Shown: piece after piece, positions 8,816-16,395 of the stretch
Layout: every line of letters starts with the position of its first letter
Numbering within the stretch: the stretch's first letter is position 1
Origin: a virus
Strand: one strand, 5' to 3'
Length of the DNA stretch: 42,566 nt
IMG/VR virus record: IMGVR_UViG_3300036766_000811
Span: 1 to 42,566 of that record
Made by a program: the position numbers and the translations under genes
Notes under the pieces: model-generated
Database searches by the model: none
What the model saw: only the letters and a program-made list of their open reading frames with translations
What the model was told of the DNA's origin: nothing

Positions 8816-9523
8816 CTATCTAGCGTTACCTGGGGCAAATATTCTAGGCCGAAGTCTATTTAAGTTTATCCCACCAGTAGAAGCTGCCCTAAAAGTATCC
8901 ACAGCACACACCCAGCCTGCACTTGTCCCTAAAGTAAAAGTCGCTGTTTGTGCTCCTGTTGCAGAAATGATTTTATCTTCGGTACCCTCATCAGTAAAAG
9001 TAACCACGTCTGTCTTAGAAACAAGATTCGAATAGCCAGCTCCAAGAGTATATGTCTGATCAGTTCCGTTATCTGACGCATTTGAACCAATTACCACCTC
9101 ATTTTCCGTAGTAGTAGCAGCACTTGCTCCCGAACTTGGTGTAGTACTACTACCAGTTGCAACTGCACTTTTATCCAAAGGGTTATTTATATCAACCCCT
9201 GAATATTCCCTTACGATTATATTCCAGTCTGGTGTAGCTGGAGATGTGGCAGTAGCAGTAATGGTAATTGCTTTACCCCCTCGGATATTCTTGGTGTACC
9301 ACCTATCTAGGGTACTAGCAGCACTTGCTGTGGAGGCAATCTTTGTATAAACATTCCCTAAATTATCTCTAATAGAAGCAACTGGATTAGCTGTGGTCAC
9401 ATCAACAGCAATAGCTATAAAAATAAAATTACCCTTTTGTACTTTATTCGTAAAAGTAACTGCGATAGAAGTAGGATTACCATTATTAGCAGCTACAGCA
9501 CTTTGTATAAAAACAGCAGCCAT
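8816..9523 (-). CDS. Beta-sandwich fibre/decoration protein
   Basis: A 235-residue all-beta protein without a Thr/Ser stalk. It shares its layout with the products at 10220 and 6131: a hydrophobic strand (FIFIAIAVDV), an NVYTK turn, an aromatic DRWYTKN strand and the IIVREYSGV strand near residue 112, followed by a Ser/Thr/Gly loop and ENEVVIGSNAS. It is probably a surface or receptor-binding domain; similar domains are common in uncharacterised phage fibres. It lies one base downstream of the next gene and belongs to the fibre operon. Confidence 0.65.
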   Translation of the reverse strand: MAAVFIQSAVAANNGNPTSIAVTFTNKVQKGNFIFIAIAVDVTTANPVASIRDNLGNVYTKIASTASAASTLDRWYTKNIRGGKAITITATATSPATPDWNIIVREYSGVDINNPLDKSAVATGSSTTPSSGASAATTTENEVVIGSNASDNGTDQTYTLGAGYSNLVSKTDVVTFTDEGTEDKIISATGAQTATFTLGTSAGWVCAVDTFRAASTGGINLNRLRPRIFAPGNAR

Positions 9524-9524
9524 A

Positions 9525-10220
9525 TTATCTTATCATCTCCGTTACGGACATTATCCCTGTACTTACTGATTTTGCAAATTGGTAATTATTAAGTGGAGAT
9601 GCGAATAAATCAGACGAGAACTCACACCAAGGATTAAGATCAGTAGTTAAAGCAGTAGTAAGTGCGAAGTCAGTTGCAGCACTATTACCTTGTCGCATAG
9701 TATAAGTTTGTGCAGAAGCCGGACCAGCAGCATGAGCACCAATTTCAACAACTAATCTATCACCGGGTTGGGTTGTTACAGCCGTTACTGCCGACTGTGC
9801 TTGGATTCTTGTTGCAGCAGTAGTAGGAAATTCAGTGTCTACAGTAAAGGTTGAGAATAATGTGCCTCTTGATGTTCCTCCATCTTGGGAAACTACACCC
9901 ACCACTACAGCTAAAGTTACATTTGCATCGATTGAACTTTCCACAACTCTAATAACTAAAGAGAATTTCACACTGGTATCAAATTTTTGTGGCGGAATAG
10001 AGGCAGAAATAAATTGGTTACACAGAATATCCTGAGTAGTTGTGATTGGAACTGTTCTAGTTCCATCATCGGCAATAGTAGAAAGAGCTGTAAGTTGTTG
10101 TTTATTAAGAAGTTTTAAACGTGTAGCTTGGCCTGTTTGTTCCCAACCTCCATTAAAAGCTGGGGAGATGTTTGGGGCTCCTGACCCTTCTACTGGAAAA
10201 TAAAATCGGGTTGCAGCCAT
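9525..10220 (-). CDS. Putative tail-fibre/virion surface protein
   Basis: A 231-residue, strongly beta protein (VKFSLVIRVVESS, NVTLAVVVGVVSQDG, DRLVVEIGAHAAG). It does not contain the REYSG strand of its neighbours, but its size, low charge and Thr/Ala/Val composition match them. The absence of catalytic motifs and its place among fibre genes point to a structural role. It overlaps the upstream stop by one base. Family unknown. Confidence 0.6.
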   Translation of the reverse strand: MAATRFYFPVEGSGAPNISPAFNGGWEQTGQATRLKLLNKQQLTALSTIADDGTRTVPITTTQDILCNQFISASIPPQKFDTSVKFSLVIRVVESSIDANVTLAVVVGVVSQDGGTSRGTLFSTFTVDTEFPTTAATRIQAQSAVTAVTTQPGDRLVVEIGAHAAGPASAQTYTMRQGNSAATDFALTTALTTDLNPWCEFSSDLFASPLNNYQFAKSVSTGIMSVTEMIR

Positions 10221-10933
10221 TAACTTGCCACCTCGCTTCTGCTCATTCCATTACCAACTTTTACATAACTATTAAATATAATTCCTCTTCCCCTACCTAT
10301 AACAAATGTAGCTGCACCCACATCCCATACCGGTGAAGTTCCTCCTGCGGTCATAAGACCTGTCTGAGCAGCAAGGGTAGACGCTGTAAGATCTTCTATG
10401 GAATGAAGAGATGCTCCTGCCACTATAGTTTGGCTTGTATAATTTCCGAAACCTGCACCTACTGAATTGGTTGGATTAGTTCCAAGGCATGAACAATTAC
10501 AAACAACAAGCTCATTAGCATCTCTGGTTACACTTGAAGCTCCTGTAGAAACTGCTGTGCCACTTCCACTAGCGGTAATTGTTCTATCTATACAAGTCGT
10601 TGCTGGACTCATACCACTATATTCTCTAACAAAAATTGACTTTGTTGATGCCGAAGCACTAAAGGTTATTACTATTGAGGTGGTAGGCTTGGCGTTTATT
10701 GAATACCAGCACTCTGTATTTCCACCTGTTCCTGTTGCAATACTGTAGGCTTTTGTGTATGTATTGGCTCCATTATCCGTTACTGTAGATACAGTATCAG
10801 TAAGAGCCGAGGAACCCATAAACACAATTATAAGACTACCGGTTAGCGTGATAGCTGGGGTGGCAGTAATTGTTCCTGTGCTTGTTGCAGGGTTTACTGT
10901 TTGGACAAGAGTAAAATTTGATGGGTTAGCCAT
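10220..10933 (-). CDS. Beta-sandwich fibre/decoration protein, paralogue of 8816
   Basis: A 237-residue all-beta protein. It aligns by eye with the 8816 product: SLIIVFMGSS matches FIFIAIAVD, NTYTKAYSIA matches NVYTKIAST, ECWYSINA matches DRWYTKN, and IFVREYSGM matches IIVREYSGV. This suggests gene duplication and divergence within the operon. It has several Cys (CNCSC near residue 150) that the paralogue lacks. It is probably a surface-exposed fibre or decoration module. The start ATG overlaps the end of the acetyltransferase gene by eight bases. Confidence 0.65.
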   Translation of the reverse strand: MANPSNFTLVQTVNPATSTGTITATPAITLTGSLIIVFMGSSALTDTVSTVTDNGANTYTKAYSIATGTGGNTECWYSINAKPTTSIVITFSASASTKSIFVREYSGMSPATTCIDRTITASGSGTAVSTGASSVTRDANELVVCNCSCLGTNPTNSVGAGFGNYTSQTIVAGASLHSIEDLTASTLAAQTGLMTAGGTSPVWDVGAATFVIGRGRGIIFNSYVKVGNGMSRSEVAS

Positions 10934-11411
10934 ATTTTTTTATAAATGTTTTTATATTTTTAAAATCTTCTATGTGTTCTTTAATATAATCAGTATCCCA
11001 TGTCCACCATTTAATTCTAAGTAATGATTTAATTTGGCTTGGAGTGAAACGATAGCCTTTTATTACCGCAGGGTTGCCGACTACAATAGCGTATGGAGGA
11101 ACATCTTTAGCAACTACAGCATGAGCCCCTATAATTGCTCCATCACCTATTGTTACTCCTATTAATACTGCTGATCCTTCCCCGAACCACACGTCATTTC
11201 CTATAACAGTTCTTTTAACTCCTCCCGGTTTAGGATAGTTATCATCCCATTTGTGGAAGTTGAAACTTGCAACGAGGTTCTTATCGTATACACAGGCGTG
11301 ATTGTTATCAGGATGAAGAGTTACACCCCCACCAAATTCACAGAACTCTCCTATATCGCAGTAGTCTAAAACGGAATCTGTGGGTATGTTTTTTCTAACA
11401 ATCAGTTCCAC
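10926..11411 (-). CDS. Left-handed beta-helix acetyltransferase (sugar O-acetyltransferase-like)
   Basis: A 161-residue hexapeptide-repeat protein. Repeats run through GNDVWFGEGSAVLIGVTIGD and GAIIGAHAVVAKDVPPYAIV, then VGNPAVIKGYRF. This is the typical ending of the xenobiotic/CatB-like and WbbJ-like acetyl-CoA transferases that O-acetylate sugars or small molecules. The likely catalytic His lies in the FHKWDDN segment upstream of the coil. It sits among fibre genes, not in the main glycosyl block, which supports a role in decorating the virion glycan. The substrate is inferred. Confidence 0.8.
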   Translation of the reverse strand: MELIVRKNIPTDSVLDYCDIGEFCEFGGGVTLHPDNNHACVYDKNLVASFNFHKWDDNYPKPGGVKRTVIGNDVWFGEGSAVLIGVTIGDGAIIGAHAVVAKDVPPYAIVVGNPAVIKGYRFTPSQIKSLLRIKWWTWDTDYIKEHIEDFKNIKTFIKKYG

Positions 11412-11965
11412 GACTCAATTGTATATTGAAGTCCTGTTGAAGTATCACTAGCACTAGTTGATCCGTGGGTTGTTGTAATTGAAAGTGCTGTATCAGCTGT
11501 TAAATCAAGAGTTGCTACTGCTGGAGTAATTTGTCCTCCTGCTGTCATAGAAGTTACTGCTGGGGCTCCTGTTGCCGAACCTACTGTTGGTGCAGTTGAA
11601 CTAAATACCATGCAAACCCCGTTACCCATTACCGTACCACTAGATCCGTTCGAACGAGTCGTTATCCATACTTCAAACATCTCAAGCCAAGCAGCAGCAG
11701 ATATAAGTGTGGTTATAGTTCCTGTTTTACAAATAACTGTTCCAGCAACTCCACCCCATCTCACCTGATGTATCATAGTTACTGTTCCCGATCCGAGTTC
11801 ACTATATTGTCCAATATAAACTAAATGAATGGTTCGACCATCCTGCATATAATTAGCAGGGATAGTAACATTGGGCATCATGATTGTCTCAGTAGTCGAG
11901 GAAGCAACCGGAGTGCCTGATGCTGTAGCCCAAGCAATCAACTCTTGCCAATATTGTCTACTCAT
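11402..11965 (-). CDS. Putative virion surface protein, beta-rich
   Basis: A 187-residue protein of low charge, rich in Thr, Ser, Ala, Gly and Val, with beta-strand patterns (TIHLVYIGQYSELGSGTVTM, LEMFEVWITTRSNGSSG). No catalytic motif and no membrane helix are visible. It looks like the short receptor-facing or trimeric-fibre proteins often found in metagenomic phages. The gene overlaps the acetyltransferase by ten bases and the next upstream gene by four, so they are co-translated. Confidence 0.6.
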   Translation of the reverse strand: MSRQYWQELIAWATASGTPVASSTTETIMMPNVTIPANYMQDGRTIHLVYIGQYSELGSGTVTMIHQVRWGGVAGTVICKTGTITTLISAAAWLEMFEVWITTRSNGSSGTVMGNGVCMVFSSTAPTVGSATGAPAVTSMTAGGQITPAVATLDLTADTALSITTTHGSTSASDTSTGLQYTIESWN

Positions 11966-12261
11966 TTTTTAATCTCCGTTATAGATTGTTCTACTTGTGA
12001 CTTCTCTAAAGAATCAACAAGACTTTTTGAAGAATCGGTTAATTTATTCTCCAACTCTGCCATTCTTTTTTCTATGTCATCTTTAAGTAAGTACCTATAA
12101 ACTTCAAGCGTTCTTGGTATTCCACTACTTCTTGGTAACTCAGGTAAAATAAAATCCTCATCTATTTCTTTGTTACCTACAGTCATTCTGGCTCTCAAAT
12201 AATTACCTTCAATAGTGTCAACATATTCATCATGAACACCCAGAACTACAAAACTAGACAT
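11962..12261 (-). CDS. Small hypothetical protein with C-terminal coiled coil
   Basis: A 99-residue protein. The first half is beta-like (SFVVLGVHDEYVDTIEGNY). The second half is a charged amphipathic helix from about residue 58 (DDIEKRMAELENKL). It overlaps both neighbours (four bases downstream, eight upstream). Its placement with the zinc-ribbon protein suggests a fibre-assembly or accessory role, but nothing in the sequence defines one. Confidence 0.6.
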   Translation of the reverse strand: MSSFVVLGVHDEYVDTIEGNYLRARMTVGNKEIDEDFILPELPRSSGIPRTLEVYRYLLKDDIEKRMAELENKLTDSSKSLVDSLEKSQVEQSITEIKK

Positions 12262-12571
12262 TTATGCTCCTCTTCACTTCTTTTGCATCTAAATCTCTTC
12301 CTTGGCCGACTAATGTTTTGAGTAAGGCTTCTTTTAGTTCACGAAGATCGCTATTAATACCACTAATTTGTTCTTGTATTTCTCTAGGAGTTGGTTCTTT
12401 TACTCCTGTGTGCTCACAATATTTACAATCTAATCTACCTCCACCTAACTTCATAGTAAAACCATAGCCTCCACAATTATTACATTTTGCACCTAATGTA
12501 CCAGTTGTATTTTTCTGGTGCTCCATATCTTCGGGTTTAAAATGCAATCTGATGTCCTTAGCTTTACTCAT
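12254..12571 (-). CDS. Small zinc-ribbon protein
   Basis: A 105-residue protein. Cys30/Cys33 (CNNCGGYG) and Cys49/Cys52 (CKYCEHTG) form a DnaJ-like CxxCxGxG zinc ribbon, followed by a charged helix (EIQEQISGINSDLRELKEAL) that may self-associate. It has no catalytic motif. The ribbon could bind nucleic acid or partner proteins. It is the second gene of a sub-operon that starts with the Thr/Ser-tailed protein at 12596. Confidence 0.65.
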   Translation of the reverse strand: MSKAKDIRLHFKPEDMEHQKNTTGTLGAKCNNCGGYGFTMKLGGGRLDCKYCEHTGVKEPTPREIQEQISGINSDLRELKEALLKTLVGQGRDLDAKEVKRSINV

Positions 12572-12595
12572 TTATAAAAGTATAACACGAATATT

Positions 12596-13804
12596 TTAAA
12601 CATTGTCAATCGATACTGAAAACGGCATAGTCGTAGATGAGGATGTCGAACTAGTACTTGAGCTAGTCGTAGTTGTGCTGGATGAAGTCGATGTTGTAGA
12701 AGAACTAGTCGAGGTCGTAGAGGATGAAGTTGAGGTGGTAGAAGTTGAGTTCGTAGTTCTTGTGGTACTCGTACTGGTCGTAGTTGTAGAAGTACTAGAA
12801 CTAGTTGAGGTAGTAGATGTAGAGCTAGACGTAGAGGTGGTAGTGTTTGAAGTGTAGTTTACTACCAGCTTCGGGTCATTAGATGTTCCGGCTGTTTCAG
12901 AAGAAGAAACACTGTGGCCACAAACAGGTCCACTGGTACAGGAATCACTGTAATCTACATTACCAATCGTGCCTAATTTGGTATAACCAACAAGACTAAT
13001 TTTACCTATACCTGTGCTGTTCATAGGCCAATCATTGTAAGCAGTATTGTTTAAATGTAAAAGTATTTGCGTATCACTCAGTAACACATTTCGGATAACA
13101 GTACCGTAATCATTAGCGGTTAAACTTGAAGTACTAACTTGTGCCTGCTCAACTAGACATACCGATTTACCATCAGTATCCGAATAGTTAGCAAATCCAA
13201 AAAGAGAGAAGGTTGCCGAATCAACGTGATTCAAGTTTGTTATAGAAGATGTATCAAACGGCCAGAAGCCTCTAGCCACAAGAGATGATCCTCCACCATT
13301 CTGAGTAATCATGGCATAATTATTTGAAGACGTATAATCTACAGTTGTGGTTCTTACTATCGGATCAGAGCTGGTTGTCGCATCCATCAAACTATTCCAG
13401 TCGGCACAACTAAGCAGACCTGTTCCCCAAAATATAATGCTACCGTCGCCAGCAGCCGTATACAGAGTAGCGGTTGAAGCCATAGGAAGATGAAAGTATG
13501 GACTCATACTCATACTCTTACGAGCAATATAAGACATGATATGTGGTAAATCTCCGGGAACATCTTTATTTTTCCAGCCACCATTAACGATACCTGCATA
13601 CAAATCATAACCTCGCATGACTGCACGATAGACTCCCTTTTCCATCTCCATGTGGTAAGAGTTAGGACTAATTTTAACTATCTTTTCTTTTTCGGGGATT
13701 TGGAAGAGAGCACGACCAGCATCACTATTGGCAATATCTAACAACGCAGGTTGAAACTTCTTAAAGAATGGAGTATACAAACTCTCTACATATGGTTCTT
13801 CCAT
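12596..13804 (-). CDS. Large surface protein with C-terminal Thr/Ser stalk
   Basis: I start it at the ATG at 13804 (MEEPYVESLYTPFFKKF, 402 aa). A GTG at 13864 would add 20 residues but lies inside a predicted hairpin. The N-terminal part (to about residue 80) is helical and charged. The middle is beta-rich with FWPFDTSSI and DPKLVVNYT, resembling the DNRLR-type jelly-roll 'DUF/choice of anchor' domains found in surface proteins. About 100 residues of Thr/Ser follow, and the end is TTMPFSVSIDNV, a relative of the TQTFPY caps. Fibre or surface protein; family uncertain. Confidence 0.7.
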   Translation of the reverse strand: MEEPYVESLYTPFFKKFQPALLDIANSDAGRALFQIPEKEKIVKISPNSYHMEMEKGVYRAVMRGYDLYAGIVNGGWKNKDVPGDLPHIMSYIARKSMSMSPYFHLPMASTATLYTAAGDGSIIFWGTGLLSCADWNSLMDATTSSDPIVRTTTVDYTSSNNYAMITQNGGGSSLVARGFWPFDTSSITNLNHVDSATFSLFGFANYSDTDGKSVCLVEQAQVSTSSLTANDYGTVIRNVLLSDTQILLHLNNTAYNDWPMNSTGIGKISLVGYTKLGTIGNVDYSDSCTSGPVCGHSVSSSETAGTSNDPKLVVNYTSNTTTSTSSSTSTTSTSSSTSTTTTSTSTTRTTNSTSTTSTSSSTTSTSSSTTSTSSSTTTTSSSTSSTSSSTTMPFSVSIDNV

Positions 13805-13811
13805 ATTAATG

Positions 13812-13887
13812 ATTATAGCCCTTTGGGTTATATATAAGGCAAGAGGCCAGCGGAAGAGATACACTTCTTGGCCCCCTGCCAGTTGCC
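13812..13887 (-). other. Structured intergenic region with hairpin and TATAAT
   Basis: On the minus strand, GGCAA (13887-13883) pairs with TTGCC (13842-13838), GGGGCC (13875-13870) with GGCCTC (13848-13843) and GAAG (13867-13864) with CTTC (13856-13853), giving a stacked hairpin. No U tract follows, so a rho-independent terminator is unlikely. A perfect TATAAT (13817-13812) lies eight bases before the ATG at 13804, but no good -35 box stands at 17 bases; TTGCCT at 19 bases is the closest. If used, the transcript would be nearly leaderless. Confidence 0.35.
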
Positions 13888-13904
13888 TAGAAAGGAGGTG
13901 ATCC
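13888..13904 (-). other. 17-nt match to the 16S rRNA 3' end (anti-Shine-Dalgarno)
   Basis: The minus strand reads GGATCACCTCCTTTCTA, beginning at the last base of the stop codon of the glycosyltransferase gene. From memory this equals the conserved 3' terminus of 16S rRNA in Bacillus-type bacteria, including the CCTCC anti-Shine-Dalgarno core. The reverse complement on the plus strand is a maximal Shine-Dalgarno sequence, but no start codon of a credible gene follows it. The identity is seen directly; any role is unknown. Confidence 0.6.
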
Positions 13905-14956
13905 TACAAAGGCTCGATATACACTTCTTTTATTCTTCTCAAAGGTATGCGTGGTGCTTCTGGATTACCAGGGTCAGGTGGATGTCCCCAAGGATCCATA
14001 TGTCTTCCTTGATTCATATCTGGTGGCCACAAATAATCAGCATCATTCCAAGGTTGTTTGTGGGCAAACAGCTCTGGATCTAACTCTGCCTTGATGTCTT
14101 TGCTTTTCCCCCACCAGTGCCATACCCAGCTTTTCATTGTGCTTACCATTCTCCTGTGGTAGTCCGGGTCACACACCTCTCGATCAACTGGCCAGGCACA
14201 AGTGTAGGCTCGTGTGTTCAAGTCGTAATCTTCTCCTCCACCCCACACATATTTCTCTTCAAATAATCCTAATTCAATTAATGCCTCTCTCTTAAATATA
14301 GGACACCACATAGCGATAGCGTCAATAACCCCACGTTTATGTAGAGGGAATGTCATCTGTCCATAGTTGGGTTGTTCCTTCCTCTGTTCAACCGGGATAT
14401 AAATCTTACCCTTCCAGTCAGCTCTACCATCTGGTAGTTTGTCTGGAATATCCATAGGTTCCGGTGGGAAGCGATCTACTAGTCCCTCGTAGTCTCCACT
14501 TTTAAGGAAAGCTATATCTTCGGGTGTGTACTGCTCTTTGTATTCAACCAAGTCAATATACTCCTCGTGTGGTCTTCCATAGCCCCACAGGGGTATTCGT
14601 GGGCTCTCAGGACAAACTGCTACGATCTTCGGGTCAGTAGCAAATTCTTCTATTGCATCATCAAACCAGCCATCATACATAAATCTCACGTCGTCATTAA
14701 CAACCGCTATATATGGCACTTGATCTCTCAAACTGTGAATTATTCCTTTATTTGCAGCATTAGCGAAACCCTTGTTTTTTTGTCTGATATACAAATGCAC
14801 ATACTTATCTATCCAAGCCGTGTCAAGCCCGTCAATACTTTGGTCTACCACAATCACACGGAACTCTTCATTGTTAGTGAACTGATACAGCGTCTCTATC
14901 GCAGGCTTGATGAAGTCCAGCCTAATAATTGGAAAAATGAAATGTACTTTTACCAT
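13904..14956 (-). CDS. Family 2 glycosyltransferase
   Basis: A 350-residue GT-A enzyme. The Rossmann-like N-terminus (VHFIFPIIRLDFIKPAIETL) leads to the metal- and nucleotide-binding NDD at 87-89 (AVVNDDVRF). A KNKGFANAANKG segment is typical of rhamnosyltransferase-like GT2 enzymes, and a C-terminal acceptor motif reads GGGEDYDLNTRA. It would move a sugar from an NDP- or UDP-donor to an acceptor in the cytoplasm. The last 50 residues are Pro/Trp/His-rich and unlike the core. It is the last gene of the glycosyl operon and overlaps the HNH gene by seven bases. Confidence 0.85.
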   Translation of the reverse strand: MVKVHFIFPIIRLDFIKPAIETLYQFTNNEEFRVIVVDQSIDGLDTAWIDKYVHLYIRQKNKGFANAANKGIIHSLRDQVPYIAVVNDDVRFMYDGWFDDAIEEFATDPKIVAVCPESPRIPLWGYGRPHEEYIDLVEYKEQYTPEDIAFLKSGDYEGLVDRFPPEPMDIPDKLPDGRADWKGKIYIPVEQRKEQPNYGQMTFPLHKRGVIDAIAMWCPIFKREALIELGLFEEKYVWGGGEDYDLNTRAYTCAWPVDREVCDPDYHRRMVSTMKSWVWHWWGKSKDIKAELDPELFAHKQPWNDADYLWPPDMNQGRHMDPWGHPPDPGNPEAPRIPLRRIKEVYIEPL

Positions 14957-15414
14957 CTGGCAAACTCCCCATGGTATTTTTCTCTTGCTTCTTGTGCAGC
15001 CTTAATAGCGTCTTCCTTATTAACAAATCCTCCGATATATTTTTGTCTCTTATCTACTCGCACATATACCCCCCACTTTTTAAACTTATAATGTGGCTGG
15101 TAGTAAACCCCTTTAGGTATATCTCGTTGTTTTCTCCTGTTAAAACCATTTTGTTGTGTTGTACATATTCTTAAATTCTCTCTTCGGTTATCAAGCTTAT
15201 CTCCATTCACATGGTCAGTAAAGTAACCTTGCGGTGGGTTAAGTATCTGCCTGTGCATAAATACTCTTATCTGTTTTCCCTCTGGATGTAACTTTCTTGA
15301 AAGTACTCTCGTTACATATCCGTTAGATGCCAGATACCACTGCCACTGATCTAACCATAAATCTTTATCATCAACCTGTGTCTTCTGTCCTTTGGATAAT
15401 GTGATCTCAGCCAT
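14950..15414 (-). CDS. HNH homing endonuclease with AP2-type DNA-binding domain
   Basis: A 154-residue protein. The HNH_3-type nuclease core is around residues 50-90 (HRQILNPPQGYFTDHVNGD, then DNRRENLRICT). A C-terminal AP2/ERF-like domain follows (GVYYQPHYKFKKWGVYVRVD, YIGGFVNKEDAIKAA). This pairing is standard for free-standing phage homing nucleases. It lies inside the glycosyl operon, overlapping the following glycosyltransferase start by seven bases, so it probably inserted here as a selfish element and is co-transcribed. Confidence 0.9.
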   Translation of the reverse strand: MAEITLSKGQKTQVDDKDLWLDQWQWYLASNGYVTRVLSRKLHPEGKQIRVFMHRQILNPPQGYFTDHVNGDKLDNRRENLRICTTQQNGFNRRKQRDIPKGVYYQPHYKFKKWGVYVRVDKRQKYIGGFVNKEDAIKAAQEAREKYHGEFARW

Positions 15415-15436
15415 ACATAACAGTATATCATCAATT

Positions 15437-15751
15437 TCATACTTTTACCACCTCACACTCAGGACAAAAGTTAACAATAATATTGTATTGGGTTGGATCG
15501 TCCTCATAAAATTTAGTCAGTCCTAACTTTTTTATCATCTCAGCCTTCCACATACCTGAAACTACCATGTTATTTGCACCGTAGTCTCTGGGTTGAAAGT
15601 AAACTGCACAGTTAATCCCGTGCTCTTTCAACCAATTAAGCACTCCTGGAACCATAGGTATTGTATTACCCGTAATAATAACTTCATCTTCGAGTGGTAC
15701 AAAACGTCCTGTATCCACCACTCCGTTGAAATCGAATCCTACTCCACGCAT
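15437..15751 (-). CDS. HAD-like hydrolase, small and degenerate
   Basis: I use the ATG at 15751 (MRGVGFDFNGVVDTG), preceded by AGGA at a suitable distance; a longer frame to 15799 would overlap the upstream gene by 61 bases. The start has the form of HAD motif I, but the second Asp of DxD is Asn (FDFNG). ITGN suits motif II and YEDDP suits motif IV. At about 104 residues it has no cap domain. HAD enzymes in such loci remove phosphate from sugar phosphates. The missing Asp makes activity uncertain; it may act as a nucleotidase-like pseudo-enzyme. Confidence 0.6.
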   Translation of the reverse strand: MRGVGFDFNGVVDTGRFVPLEDEVIITGNTIPMVPGVLNWLKEHGINCAVYFQPRDYGANNMVVSGMWKAEMIKKLGLTKFYEDDPTQYNIIVNFCPECEVVKV

Positions 15752-16395
15752 ATGTAGTCCTGGTGTAACATAAATCTGAATACAGTATGATTGTCCCATG
15801 GGACTCCATGTTCTTCCTCTACTTGTCGAAAACCATTTCTACTCGCTTTATCCCCAGTTTCCATGTCCCATGTATGCATATGGATTATTTGTTCATTACA
15901 GTCGACACAAATTATCTTGGAATGGGGGAGCCTGGCAGGTTTATTGTAATGCCTATCTACGATGGTATAACCTCTCTCTTCTAGCACACGATATACTACT
16001 TGTGGATCTTTACCTATAGGAGTTTCAGGGTCAGCAATGTATCCGCTATGCTTATCTGTTATCTGCCAACCTGGGGCTTTGAATAACTTAACATAAGCTC
16101 CAGTCTTCTCTATCCTATCTAAGTAAGCATTGGTCTTGATCTCGTCCCAACCCCAACATTCAAAGTTACTTTCGTGATTCCAACCATGTACTGCCAACTC
16201 AATCCAGTCATTATTACGCTGCATCTGTTTTAATAGTTCGGGGGAAGTTCTATCAGGGATTGTGAAAAGAGTGATCTTGAAATCAGGGAACTTAGTCTTC
16301 CAATGAAAGAGGAAGTTCAAACCGTTCCTGTCATAACGATCCTGAAAATCATCCGCCTCTACTATTGCTAAATCTCGTACTTCCCAGTTATTCAT
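15739..16395 (-). CDS. Polysaccharide deacetylase-like (NodB-fold) protein
   Basis: A 218-residue protein. Asp15-Asp16 (AIVEADDFQD) match the metal/base motif, and His70 and His74 (AVHGWNHES) form the HxxxH zinc motif of the carbohydrate esterase 4/DUF2334-like group. Later segments (KLFKAPGW, IIHMHTWDM) correspond to the substrate groove and the catalytic His. Such enzymes remove N- or O-acetyl groups from sugars. In this operon it would modify a glycan or a sugar intermediate. It overlaps the downstream HAD-like start and the upstream glycosyltransferase stop by eight bases. Confidence 0.75.
   Translation of the reverse strand: MNNWEVRDLAIVEADDFQDRYDRNGLNFLFHWKTKFPDFKITLFTIPDRTSPELLKQMQRNNDWIELAVHGWNHESNFECWGWDEIKTNAYLDRIEKTGAYVKLFKAPGWQITDKHSGYIADPETPIGKDPQVVYRVLEERGYTIVDRHYNKPARLPHSKIICVDCNEQIIHMHTWDMETGDKASRNGFRQVEEEHGVPWDNHTVFRFMLHQDYICVE

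Noticed and set aside
4983-11965. Diversity-generating retroelement at the fibre genes
   Set aside because: No reverse transcriptase and no template/variable repeat pair is visible in the window.
13868-14083. Plus-strand frame with a perfect Shine-Dalgarno sequence inside it (AAAGGAGGTGATCC)
   Set aside because: The site lies within the frame, not before a start codon, and the frame is antisense to a clear glycosyltransferase; the sequence is better described as a 16S 3' end match on the minus strand.
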